From NCBI GenBank assembly GCA_009668205.1, contig WJYM01000004.1, forward strand, positions 301,281-365,280: DNA of 64,000 nt, written 5' to 3'. This document shows, piece after piece, positions 25,839-33,282 of this stretch (position 1 is its first letter; every line of letters starts with the position of its first letter). The notes beneath the pieces were generated by a model that made no database searches, had not been told where the DNA came from, and was given only the letters and a program-made list of their open reading frames with translations. The translations under genes and the position numbers were made by a program. The DNA is from Enterobacteriaceae bacterium RIT691. Lineage in GTDB: Bacteria > Pseudomonadota > Gammaproteobacteria > Enterobacterales > Enterobacteriaceae.

Positions 25839-26990
25839 TTACTCTTTCGGTGATATCACCATCTGCGACGGGCTGCCCACGGCAGTATAACCCGGCTCAA
25901 ACGTCAGCTTGCCGGTCTGTGGCGCCACGTTAAAACGGGTAATATTATCGCTGCGCTGGTTCATGACATACAGCCATTGCCCCTGCGGATCGAGCGTCAC
26001 GGTGCGCGGATAATCGCCACGGGTCCAGACATCATCCTGATGAATAAGCTCTCCGTCTGCTGCTACCGTAAAGTGTGCGACGCTGTTATGCAAACGGTTG
26101 GCGACATATAACTGCTTTCCGTCCTGGCTGAGCGCCATGCCCGCGGCAAAACTGGTGCCTTTGTACTCTTTTGGCAGCGCAGAGACGGTTTTGCCTTCCG
26201 TCAGCGTCCCTTTGGCCTTATCCAGACGATAGTGCGTCAGCGTGGAGGCTTCTTCGTTGATGAGCCACAGCCCGTCCCCTTTCGGCGTGAAGACGAAATG
26301 ACGCGGGCCTGCACCTTTTGACGACGCATTGATAAACGGGGGATCGTTTGGCGTCAGCTTTCCTGCTGCCTCGTCAAAGTGATACTGGTAGATTCGATCC
26401 AACCCCAGATCGGTGGAGAACACATATTTCCCCTGAGGATCGGCGGAGATCATATGCGCATGCGGACCATTGTGATCGCTGATGGCAAAACTGCCCTCGG
26501 CGGCCGCTTCTGGTTTTCCTGCTCCAGCCGGGCCTTCATCCTGATGCGTATCCGTCGCTTCGCCCAGTGAGCCATCCTCTTTGACCGGCAGAACGGCAAT
26601 GGTGCCGCTGACATAGTTCGCCACCAGCAAATGGCGACCGGAAGGCGTCAGTGAGACATAAACCGGACCCGCACCGCCTGACGAAACCTGATTGAGCACC
26701 GTCAGTGAGCCATCGGCCCCGACTTTCAGCGCCTGCACCACGCCCTTTTCCGCTTCGCTGGCCACGTACAGGATTTTACCGTCCTTAGACGCCGTTAGCT
26801 GAGCGGCGTTGGGCAGCGAACTCACCAGAGTCTTGTGCTGGAGATCGCCGGTTTTAGGATCGATCGTGAAACGGTAAAGCCCTTCACCGTTTGGATTGTA
26901 GGTGCCGACCCAGGCGTACTGCACCTGCGCGCTGGCAGCCGTGGCAAGAAGAGAGAATGAAGCGACAAGCAGATGACGTGCAGAAAGCAT
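25839..26990 (-). CDS. Periplasmic lactonase-type beta-propeller protein
   Basis: The 383-residue product has a signal peptide (LLVASFSLLATAASAQ, cleavage near residue 21) and a seven-bladed propeller of the 6-phosphogluconolactonase/3-carboxymuconate cyclase (lactonase) family, with repeated blades of the type DGKILYVASEAE, GRHLLVANYVSG, GKYVFSTDLG and GKQLYVANRLHNS. Unlike cytoplasmic Pgl it is exported, so the substrate must be a free lactone in the periplasm, not a sugar phosphate. It sits between the dgaF-like gene and the regulator, suggesting that it supplies an open-chain sugar acid to the cluster. Confidence 0.85.
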   Translation of the reverse strand: MLSARHLLVASFSLLATAASAQVQYAWVGTYNPNGEGLYRFTIDPKTGDLQHKTLVSSLPNAAQLTASKDGKILYVASEAEKGVVQALKVGADGSLTVLNQVSSGGAGPVYVSLTPSGRHLLVANYVSGTIAVLPVKEDGSLGEATDTHQDEGPAGAGKPEAAAEGSFAISDHNGPHAHMISADPQGKYVFSTDLGLDRIYQYHFDEAAGKLTPNDPPFINASSKGAGPRHFVFTPKGDGLWLINEEASTLTHYRLDKAKGTLTEGKTVSALPKEYKGTSFAAGMALSQDGKQLYVANRLHNSVAHFTVAADGELIHQDDVWTRGDYPRTVTLDPQGQWLYVMNQRSDNITRFNVAPQTGKLTFEPGYTAVGSPSQMVISPKE

Positions 26991-27031
26991 GAGGACTCCT
27001 TGACGGTGGTTGAACGTAAGTGCGGCCTGAT

Positions 27032-27119
27032 GCCCTCTCCCCGACCCTCTCCCACGGGGAGAGGGAGAAAATCATGGTCCCCTCGCTCCTTTGGGGAGAG
27101 GGCCGGGGTGAGGGGTAAT
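27032..27119. repeat. boxC-like repeat between the aldolase and lactonase genes
   Basis: Two inverted CCCTCTCCC/GGGAGAGGG modules surround an AAAATCATGG centre and end GGCCGGGGTGAGGGG. It divides the operon into an upstream eight-gene part and the lactonase-regulator part. Confidence 0.7.
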
Positions 27120-27122
27120 GGG

Positions 27123-27863
27123 TTACCCCACTAGCTTTTTGGTCATATCCAGCAGAGTACGTACATCTTCAGGACGGGTATTGCCGCTCTCTTTGTCGAT
27201 GATCGAGCTGTAAATGTGCGGGATCACTTTTTTCACGCCCGCATCGAGGGCAATCTTCAGGATTTCACTGTAGTTTTCCAGATCGATCCCACCGGTCGGC
27301 TCCAGCCAAAAATCGTGACGGGCGCAGGCTTCTGCCACCACTTTGTACTCATCACGGCTTTTCAGGCCACCCATCGGGAAGTATTTGATGGAGCTACAGC
27401 CCATGTCTTTCAGCAGCGCGATAGCGGTATCCACAGGCACAATCCCGTCCTGCTCTTTGCTGCTCAGTGGGCCGGTGGAAATTTTCACCATGCCCGGCGT
27501 GCCGGTAGGTGACACCAGACCGTTAACCACGGTCTCTTTCTGACCGAGCAGCGCGCGGCTGGTCGCAACGCCGGTAAACACCTGGTTCACATGCTGCGGC
27601 TGGACTTCGCGGGAAATCAGGCTGACCATTTCAGACTGGTTCGGGTCACCCGCGCCAAGGCCAACGGACAGCGCGTTATCGATAAGCTTCGCGTATTCAC
27701 GCATATCCGCCACGGCAGCGGGCACGTCTGGATAGTTTTTGGAGAGCACGCCCACCAGCACATGACCTTCTGCCGCTTCGTACACGTCGCTGGCGTTGGT
27801 TTTTGAACCTGCCAGAACGTTCAGGCAGACGCGGTCACGGTAAAAGTTTGGGGTCAGTTTCAT
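27123..27863 (-). CDS. DgaF-like 2-dehydro-3-deoxy-phosphogluconate aldolase (EF_0839 type)
   Basis: The 246-residue protein fits the KDPG-aldolase-like family of which Salmonella DgaF is the characterised member. It should split 2-keto-3-deoxygluconate 6-phosphate to pyruvate and glyceraldehyde 3-phosphate. Lysines in VKISTGPLSS and IKYFPMGGLKS (about residues 155-190) and EPTGGIDLENY (about 208-218) match the (beta/alpha)8 active site and phosphate site. Its ATG overlaps the stop of the upstream PLP-enzyme gene by 4 bases (ATGA), so the two are translationally coupled. Confidence 0.85.
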   Translation of the reverse strand: MKLTPNFYRDRVCLNVLAGSKTNASDVYEAAEGHVLVGVLSKNYPDVPAAVADMREYAKLIDNALSVGLGAGDPNQSEMVSLISREVQPQHVNQVFTGVATSRALLGQKETVVNGLVSPTGTPGMVKISTGPLSSKEQDGIVPVDTAIALLKDMGCSSIKYFPMGGLKSRDEYKVVAEACARHDFWLEPTGGIDLENYSEILKIALDAGVKKVIPHIYSSIIDKESGNTRPEDVRTLLDMTKKLVG

Positions 27864-28978
27864 GCGTTTTTCTCCTTGTTCAGCACGTCAGCAATACGCT
27901 GTGCCACGATCTCCAGCTGCTGTGCGTTCACGCTGCGCACATCGGCTTCAATAATGCCTTCGTTAGCTTTGTAGCCGCGGAAGTAGATGGCGTATTCGCC
28001 TTTCTTCAGTTCGGCCACCAGCTCGCCGGTCGCGATTTGGGTGACAGACTCATCAAACTTAATTTCAGTACGGGCGATGTCACGACCCGCCGCATCCCAG
28101 ACCACGCGGGAGCTCACGCCGTTCAACGCATTCAGGGCGGCGATAAATGGCGTCATTTTTTCCACCATCTGTGCACCACTCTCTTTTTCCGCCGTCAGGT
28201 AGTGTTCGATGGCGCAGGTCAGGCCGAGAATGCCCTCTTTACCCACTTTCATCGCACGACCAATACCGGCGGTTTGACGCTTCACCCACTCCACATACTG
28301 GGTTTTACCGATAACCAGGCCGCTGGTTGGGCCTTCGATGGCTTTCGCGCCGCTGTAAATCACCAGGTCGGCACCCGAACGGTAGTAGCACTGCAGATCT
28401 TCTTCGGCAGCGGCATCCACGATCAGCGGCAGGTTATGTTTGCGCGCAACGACGACGGCCTGCTCCACGCTCAGCATGCTTTTCTGCACGCAGTGGTGGG
28501 ATTTGATATACAGGATTGCCGCCGTGCGCGGAGTAATCGCTGCCGCCAGCTGATCGGCGGAGCATTCGTTGGCATAGCCTGCTTCCACCAGTTTGCCGCC
28601 GCCGAGGGCGACCATGGTGCCCACTGGCGCGCCAAAGTTAACGTTGTGGCCGCGCGGCAGGACGATTTCGTTATTCTCAATCGGTGTGACGTGGAGATTT
28701 TCCAGCAGCCAGTCGCTGTCCTTCACCAGCACAGCCGCCACCGACTGAGCAATGCCTGCAGAAGCGCAGGAGACGACGGTTGCGCCTTCCACCTGCAGCA
28801 GCTTCGCGATGTACTCACCGGTTTTGTTCACCAGATCTTTCATTTCGAAGTAATGATTCATGCCCGCCAGGGCCGCCTCAACCACTTCCGGACGTGGGGT
28901 AGAAACGCCCAGCGCGGTCATGCGGCCAGAGGCGTTAATCACTTGTTTCAGCTGATATTTCTCATAAATCGAAGGCAT
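27860..28978 (-). CDS. DgaE-like D-glucosaminate-6-phosphate ammonia-lyase (SelA-like PLP enzyme)
   Basis: The 372-residue fold-type I enzyme of the SelA/DgaE family has its PLP lysine in YSGAKAIEGPTSG (about residue 208) and the upstream Asp in LIVDAAAEEDL. DgaE removes ammonia from D-glucosaminate 6-phosphate to give 2-keto-3-deoxygluconate 6-phosphate, the DgaF substrate. I chose the ATG at 28978 because AAGGGAG lies 9 bases before it; a GTG at 28987 is also in frame but too close to that ribosome site. It overlaps the upstream amidohydrolase gene by 17 bases. Confidence 0.85.
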   Translation of the reverse strand: MPSIYEKYQLKQVINASGRMTALGVSTPRPEVVEAALAGMNHYFEMKDLVNKTGEYIAKLLQVEGATVVSCASAGIAQSVAAVLVKDSDWLLENLHVTPIENNEIVLPRGHNVNFGAPVGTMVALGGGKLVEAGYANECSADQLAAAITPRTAAILYIKSHHCVQKSMLSVEQAVVVARKHNLPLIVDAAAEEDLQCYYRSGADLVIYSGAKAIEGPTSGLVIGKTQYVEWVKRQTAGIGRAMKVGKEGILGLTCAIEHYLTAEKESGAQMVEKMTPFIAALNALNGVSSRVVWDAAGRDIARTEIKFDESVTQIATGELVAELKKGEYAIYFRGYKANEGIIEADVRSVNAQQLEIVAQRIADVLNKEKNA

Positions 28979-30095
28979 GTTCTGCACTCCCTTGTTCGGT
29001 CATGTAGCCCTTGCCTGCACGAATGGCAGCCAGCGGGACCAGATCCAGGTCCGCCTGCAAGGCATTGTTTTCGGCATCCACCAGCGTTACTGGCTGGTGC
29101 TTAAGCGTAAAAATGGTCAGGTCCGCATCGAAGCCCACGGCCAGCTGGCCCTTGTGCTTCAGACGGATAACGTCTGCGGCGCTGGCGGTCACACAGTTGA
29201 TGACCTGCGGCAGCGTCATGCCGATAGCGAGGAACTTCGCCATCACGCGTGCCAGCGAATGCACCGGTCCGTTAATGCGGTTACGGCAATAAATATCGGA
29301 ACTGATGGTGTGCGGCAGAATGCCCATCGCAATGGCCTGTTTCGCCACCTCAAAGCTGAAGCTGGCGGTACCGTGACCGACATCCAGTTTGATCCCACGT
29401 TTTAGCGCACCGGAAACGGACGCCCGCAGCTCACCGGCTGGCGTCAAAATGCGGTTCGGTTTGCCGTTGTAGCAGTGGGTGATGATGTCGCCGGAGGTCA
29501 GCAGCTCGGTAATTTCATCCAGGTTCGGCGGGTTGTTGCCGATGTGAACCATCAGCGGCAGATCGCCGTTGGCTTTCTGAATCTGTTTGGCTTTTTCCAG
29601 CGGGGTGATGCCGTTTTCACCGACCACGCTGCTGCTCATGCGCGCCTTCAGGCCGACGATGAAATTCGGATGGCGTTGGATGGCCGCGCTTGCCGCGTCC
29701 GCATCAATGTTCGCCATGTTCGCCAGTTCGTTCTGTGCAATCAGCCCCACGCGGGAGATGTTCAGCAGCGCATACACGTCGGTGCTGCATTGGCGGGTGA
29801 TGTCGTAGAAAGTGTCTACGTCATCGGCGCCGGTACTGCCTGCATCGATAACCGTCGTCACACCTGTCGCAATACCGACGCTGTCCGGCTCATCGTTGTA
29901 AATTGGTGATTTCGGATAGCAGTGAACGTGTAAATCAATCCAACCGGCACTGACGTACTGATCGCCGTTCAGAGAGACGACTTTCGTCGCCTCGCCGTGA
30001 ATTTCGCCCAGGGCCGCAATTTTTCCGTCTTTAATGGCGATATCCGTTACCGTATCGTCAACCAGGCGTGCGCCCTTAAGCAGTAAATCAAACAT
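28962..30095 (-). CDS. Amidohydrolase/deacetylase (EF_0837/AHA_3915 type)
   Basis: The 377-residue protein is an amidohydrolase-superfamily enzyme of the dihydroorotase/deacetylase branch. Metal ligands are visible: HVH (His56, His58), a probable carboxylated Lys in VGLKARMSS, His in MVHIGNN and ITHCYNGK, and the catalytic Asp in ISSDIYC. The reaction is unknown; in this operon it probably removes an N-acyl or N-carbamoyl group, or opens a cyclic amide, before the PLP enzyme acts. There is no signal peptide, so it is cytoplasmic. AGGAGAAAGCG precedes the start. Confidence 0.85.
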   Translation of the reverse strand: MFDLLLKGARLVDDTVTDIAIKDGKIAALGEIHGEATKVVSLNGDQYVSAGWIDLHVHCYPKSPIYNDEPDSVGIATGVTTVIDAGSTGADDVDTFYDITRQCSTDVYALLNISRVGLIAQNELANMANIDADAASAAIQRHPNFIVGLKARMSSSVVGENGITPLEKAKQIQKANGDLPLMVHIGNNPPNLDEITELLTSGDIITHCYNGKPNRILTPAGELRASVSGALKRGIKLDVGHGTASFSFEVAKQAIAMGILPHTISSDIYCRNRINGPVHSLARVMAKFLAIGMTLPQVINCVTASAADVIRLKHKGQLAVGFDADLTIFTLKHQPVTLVDAENNALQADLDLVPLAAIRAGKGYMTEQGSAEHAFDL

Positions 30096-30113
30096 CGCTT
30101 TCTCCTTGCAGAC

Positions 30114-30758
30114 TTAACCGATCGCTACCGGGAAGATGGAACCGAGGATCATTGCACCGAGGATTGCGCCACCGGTAATCGGCTTCTGCCAGATGTAGAA
30201 CAGTAACGCGCCAACCAGAGAACCAATCCCGATAGGAATGGAAGCGGTCATCGCGCTGAGGATAATCAAAGGACCCAGGAAGCGGCCGGAGGCATTACCC
30301 GCGCCCATCATCACGTCGGCACCGTAGGTGGAATCGCTCTGATTCACCGTGAATTTACGCGCCAGAATGATGAGGTAGCCAATCGCCAGGCCAAGAATCA
30401 GCCCCGTTGCCAGAGATGCCGCGAAGTTCGCCACCGGGAAGACAATGCCTGCGCCCAGCAGCAGAGCGGGAACGCCCAGGCCAACGCCGGTTTGAATCGC
30501 ACCGCCGATATCCAGGATACCGACCAGAGAACCTTCAATGATACGGGCGAACAGGAAGCTCGCGCCAAACGCGGCAACGGCACCATAAACCCCGGTATCC
30601 ATACCCGCTTTCAGCATCGCTACGAAGGCCACTTCGTTAAAGGCGCCAATGCCGTACAGGTAGTACATGTGTGTCCCGGCGAAGACGCCAGAGGAGAGCA
30701 GGCCGACAAAAATCGGGAATGACCAGTCTGCGTACCAAAAACCTTTATTCTGTTCCAT
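30114..30758 (-). CDS. DUF4310-type membrane protein (EF_0833/AHA_3914 type)
   Basis: The 214-residue hydrophobic protein has about six membrane segments, starting near residue 13 after MEQNKGFWYADWSFPIF. It is rich in glycine (VGLLSSGVFAG, GIGSLVGALLF, GAILGAMILGSIFP). I recall it as one of a strictly clustered set of families of unknown function. It lies 11 bases after the DUF4311-type gene, and the two most likely form one permease. No PTS IIC or IID signature was recognised. Confidence 0.82.
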   Translation of the reverse strand: MEQNKGFWYADWSFPIFVGLLSSGVFAGTHMYYLYGIGAFNEVAFVAMLKAGMDTGVYGAVAAFGASFLFARIIEGSLVGILDIGGAIQTGVGLGVPALLLGAGIVFPVANFAASLATGLILGLAIGYLIILARKFTVNQSDSTYGADVMMGAGNASGRFLGPLIILSAMTASIPIGIGSLVGALLFYIWQKPITGGAILGAMILGSIFPVAIG

Positions 30759-30769
30759 GAGGGTTCCCC

Positions 30770-31546
30770 TTATTTGCCGCTCAGCGAGTTATGCAGCAGA
30801 TCCAGCCAGTTAGGCACGGTCATGTGGAAGGACTCGATCATCTTCATGTCGAAACCGCGGAAGAAGCCGCTCAGGACAAACAGGACAATCACGGCCGCCA
30901 TCATCACTTTGGTGATTTTGTTCCAGCCCGCTTCCTCAACGCCCTTACCAATCAGGATACCCAGCACCAGACCTGGCACGGCGTTACCCATAATCAGCTG
31001 CGCTGCACCGCCAAAGATGGTGGCCCAGAAGCCTGATTTCTTACCGGCATCAATCGCTGCCAGCCAGAAAATTACCGGCATCACGGTGTTGACCAGCAGG
31101 TTCGCCGCAGGCACCAGCACTTTCACCGCAGTGACCTGCAGGGCTTCCGGTACCGCAGAGGCGGTGGAGTTAAGGAACGCCACCACGACCATGCCGATAA
31201 GGCCGCAGGCAATCGCCATTTTCTTCGGATCGTGCAGGGTTTCTGCCACGTTGCGGTTTTTGATCATCAGTGCCGATGCACCCCAGTGTGGGATGATGCG
31301 GTGATCAACGTCCTGGGTGAAGGAACCCGCTGCAACAGAGGATGCCCAGGCGTTAAAGAAGAAGCCCAGACCGAATGAGAAGTGGGAAGCGGGGTCACCT
31401 TCACAGGAGTTCAGCTCGCCCAACGTACGAAAAGCACCCATCCCTTGCGTGGTGGGCGCATGAAACATGCGTGCAGCTCCGGCGCCCACACCGACGCCGA
31501 CCAGGCCACCGATAATAAGCGATTTAATAAAGATAATCAGGAACAT
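30770..31546 (-). CDS. DUF4311-type membrane protein (EF_0832/AHA_3913 type)
   Basis: The 258-residue protein has about six hydrophobic segments: one at the N-terminus (residues 3-24, IIGGLVGVGVGAGAARMF) and others between about 110 and 230. A loop with NSCEGDPASHFSFGLGFFFN (about residues 46-65), conserved-looking and rich in polar residues, could be a substrate site. It is a probable second subunit of the unnamed transporter with the DUF4310-type protein. Function is not established for the family. Confidence 0.82.
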   Translation of the reverse strand: MFLIIFIKSLIIGGLVGVGVGAGAARMFHAPTTQGMGAFRTLGELNSCEGDPASHFSFGLGFFFNAWASSVAAGSFTQDVDHRIIPHWGASALMIKNRNVAETLHDPKKMAIACGLIGMVVVAFLNSTASAVPEALQVTAVKVLVPAANLLVNTVMPVIFWLAAIDAGKKSGFWATIFGGAAQLIMGNAVPGLVLGILIGKGVEEAGWNKITKVMMAAVIVLFVLSGFFRGFDMKMIESFHMTVPNWLDLLHNSLSGK

Positions 31547-31567
31547 GAGTCTGTCCTTTTCTAATGG

Positions 31568-31867
31568 TTATGTTGTCGTGACGAAATCCACTTTGTCGAG
31601 GTTTAACGCTGTCACGTTGACGGTGACATCCAGCTCCACGCTGAACGTGCGTCGTTCCCGGCGCAGAAAGATAAACAGAAACGCTTCTTTCCGGACCGCT
31701 TCCTGCGCCTGAACAACCACCACGTCCTGTGGTTCAATGCGCAGTAAAATGTGTGGCGATGATTTCATCACCGCCCCTTGTACCTGGTTCAGAGCATCGG
31801 CAAAGGCACGTGTTTTGACCTCGCCTTTGCCCTTAACCCTCACCGTGGTGGTGAATTGTTCTTTCAT
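31568..31867 (-). CDS. DUF4312-type small protein (EF_0831/AHA_3912 type)
   Basis: The 99-residue soluble protein has no cysteine and a single histidine, His39, in KSSPHILLRIEPQDV. The predicted pattern is alternating strands and helices with a basic centre (LRRERRTF). Its gene starts 2 bases after the stop of the SFCGS-protein gene, so they are coupled. The lone His could act like a IIA phospho-histidine, but this is speculation; the family has no known function. Confidence 0.8.
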   Translation of the reverse strand: MKEQFTTTVRVKGKGEVKTRAFADALNQVQGAVMKSSPHILLRIEPQDVVVVQAQEAVRKEAFLFIFLRRERRTFSVELDVTVNVTALNLDKVDFVTTT

Positions 31868-31869
31868 AC

Positions 31870-32232
31870 TTATGCGCCGTATTTCTTCTGCCAGGCCTGC
31901 ACCAGACGCTCACCCAGTTCTTCTTTATCCATAAAGCCGAAGCCCAGTACGTTCGCGCCTTCGTTAATCGCGGTCACGCCTTCTTCCACTGAACGCATGC
32001 CGTATTTCGCTTTGTAGCCATGCTTGGTCTGAGCGGTGATAGCGCCTGCGCCGCCGCTGCCGCAGAAAGAGATACCAAAGGTGGCATTTTCTGCTTTCAT
32101 CGCGTCGCCAAGCTTCATATCAGCCGCAACACCAGGAACCACAATGGCGCGGCCGCCTGCTTTTTCCACACCGGCTGCTACTTTCTGACCTTTACCCAGA
32201 CGGTCGCCAATCACTACGGTAATTTGTTCCAT
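31870..32232 (-). CDS. SFCGS-motif glycine-rich protein (EF_0830/AHA_3911 type)
   Basis: The 120-residue protein begins MEQITVVIGDRLGKGQKVAA and has one cysteine, Cys57, in GISFCGSGGAGAI, followed by TKHGYKAKYGMRS. The short Rossmann-like beginning (VVIGDRLGKGQKVAAGVEKAGG) recalls PTS IIB proteins, where a single cysteine after a strand is phosphorylated; here the cysteine lies in the middle of the protein. The start at 32232 follows AAGGAGCAAAAC. It lies 10 bases after the PRD gene. Confidence 0.82.
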   Translation of the reverse strand: MEQITVVIGDRLGKGQKVAAGVEKAGGRAIVVPGVAADMKLGDAMKAENATFGISFCGSGGAGAITAQTKHGYKAKYGMRSVEEGVTAINEGANVLGFGFMDKEELGERLVQAWQKKYGA

Positions 32233-32242
32233 GTTTTGCTCC

Positions 32243-32572
32243 TTAAAGGTTTTCTTTCGCCACTTCGAAGTGCACCGACAGCAGCCAGGCTTCTTCATCC
32301 GGAAGGTTGCCAAACTGGGCTACCACTTCGCGGGCAAGGTTCATTGATTCAGGTGAAATCTCTTCAAACAGACTGGCTTCCACTTCCGGTAACGGTTCAC
32401 CCGTCACAGACCGGTGCGCCATGGCGCGGACGTGAGATGTCAGCATTTGTTCCTGGACGTCGTTCGGGATGATGCCGTGACCTTTTAGCAGGCTATACAC
32501 CTGGCTCAGCATGCGTGTCGCAAGCTCTTCGGTCTGACTCCCTACGTCGGTAATGACTGCTCCGTTATTCAC
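32243..32572 (-). CDS. Single-domain PRD protein (EF_0829/AHA_3910 type)
   Basis: I start this gene at a GTG (32572), giving 109 residues beginning VNNGAVITDVGSQTEELATR; the frame is open further upstream but without family similarity. The protein is a lone PTS-regulation domain with two conserved-looking histidines, His47 (TSHVRAMAHR) and His101 (LLSVHFEVAKEN). With no DNA- or RNA-binding part it may sense PTS phosphorylation for its partners. It is the first gene of the eight-gene operon. The start is the least certain point. Confidence 0.72.
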   Translation of the reverse strand: MNNGAVITDVGSQTEELATRMLSQVYSLLKGHGIIPNDVQEQMLTSHVRAMAHRSVTGEPLPEVEASLFEEISPESMNLAREVVAQFGNLPDEEAWLLSVHFEVAKENL

Positions 32573-32641
32573 TCTTAAGACCCCGTTTGTTGCGTCTGAG
32601 TAAAAACTAACGTGCGGGGTAAAAGGTTTGTAGCGAGTTGT

Positions 32642-32661
32642 TTTCCACTTCGAAGTGGAAA
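32642..32661. promoter_or_regulatory. Perfect 20-base palindrome upstream of the PRD operon
   Basis: Arms TTTCCACTTC and GAAGTGGAAA meet without a spacer, 70 bases before the proposed GTG start. A 12-base core CACTTCGAAGTG recurs at 32261-32272, at the 3' end of the PRD gene. It may be the operator of the local BglG/LicR-type regulator. Confidence 0.6.
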
Positions 32662-32725
32662 GGTGAGCGGCAGGAGTGATCTGTCCCACATAATTCGGCT
32701 GAATACGGATTTAATGCTGCATTTG

Positions 32726-32741
32726 CGTGATGAATGTCACG
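32726..32741 (-). promoter_or_regulatory. CRP-like site upstream of the PRD operon
   Basis: CGTGA-N6-TCACG matches TGTGA-N6-TCACA at 8 of 10 positions and is symmetrical. It lies about 150 bases upstream of the first gene. It suggests catabolite control. Confidence 0.5.
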
Positions 32742-32849
32742 AGAATCGGCTGAGAAACCGAGGAAGCAAAGTGGCGAAGCCTTGCGAAGCAACTCGGAGA
32801 ATTGTGATCTGGATAAGATTTTTTTATGGCGTCAGGAGAGAATAACGGC

Positions 32850-32905
32850 GGGTGCTTGAGGCTTTTCGTCTCAGGCATGGGACGAAAAGATGAAAGCCCC
32901 AACTT
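32850..32905 (-). ncRNA. Probable Sok-type antisense RNA region
   Basis: The plus strand GGTGCTTGAGGCTTTTCGTCTCAGGC is the hairpin-forming sequence found at the 5' end of hok-family mRNAs, where the antisense Sok RNA ends. A minus-strand RNA starting near 32905 and ending here would cover the start of the overlapping mok-like frame (ATG at 32877). Exact ends are not determinable. Confidence 0.45.
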
Positions 32906-32991
32906 GACTCTAAATCAAGGAGGGGCCGTAGACTTCACGTTCCGACACGTGAAGGGTATTGCCTTTCCTGCAACGTCGCAAGGAGGCGTCC

Positions 32992-33153
32992 ATGAAACGT
33001 CCACAACCCATTATCCGGGTAATACTGATAGTTGCTGTGACAATTATCGCATTAACCCTGATTCTACAGAGATCTGTATGCGAAATACATTATCGCAACG
33101 GCTCTCAGGAAGTGGTCGCCCTACTGGATTGCAAATCTGTGAAGTCGCAGTAA
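32992..33153 (+). CDS. Hok/Gef-family type I toxin
   Basis: The 53-residue protein begins MKRPQPIIRVILIVAVTIIA with one membrane helix (about residues 7-26). It then carries the family motif CEIHYRNGSQEVVALLDC, close to Hok CEIRYRDGHREVAA. Such peptides insert in the inner membrane and collapse the proton gradient when not silenced by an antisense RNA. AAGGAGG lies 5 bases upstream. The long leader (from about 32850) has the expected hairpin and a mok-like overlapping frame. A strong hairpin follows at 33241. The locus sits between the accessory cluster and cybC. Confidence 0.88.
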   Translation: MKRPQPIIRVILIVAVTIIALTLILQRSVCEIHYRNGSQEVVALLDCKSVKSQ

Positions 33154-33240
33154 AAAGTGAGAACTGGCGGGGGGCTTCCGAATTCCCCCGTCAGCCTTCC
33201 GTCGAGGCCGTAAGGCTCGGGCACCCCTTGATTTCACGCA

Positions 33241-33271
33241 TAAAGAGGGGAAAACGAATTTCCCCTCTTTA
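33241..33271. terminator. Strong hairpin between hok-type gene and cybC
   Basis: TAAAGAGGGGAAA and TTTCCCCTCTTTA form a perfect 13-base stem with a 5-base loop. It lies between convergent genes and may stop transcription from both sides, although the T-run is inside the stem. Confidence 0.65.
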
Positions 33272-33282
33272 TGACCAACGGA

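Noticed and set aside
27803..29104. Open frame of 433 codons on the plus strand
   Set aside because: Antisense to the DgaE-like, DgaF-like and amidohydrolase genes; no recognised motif.
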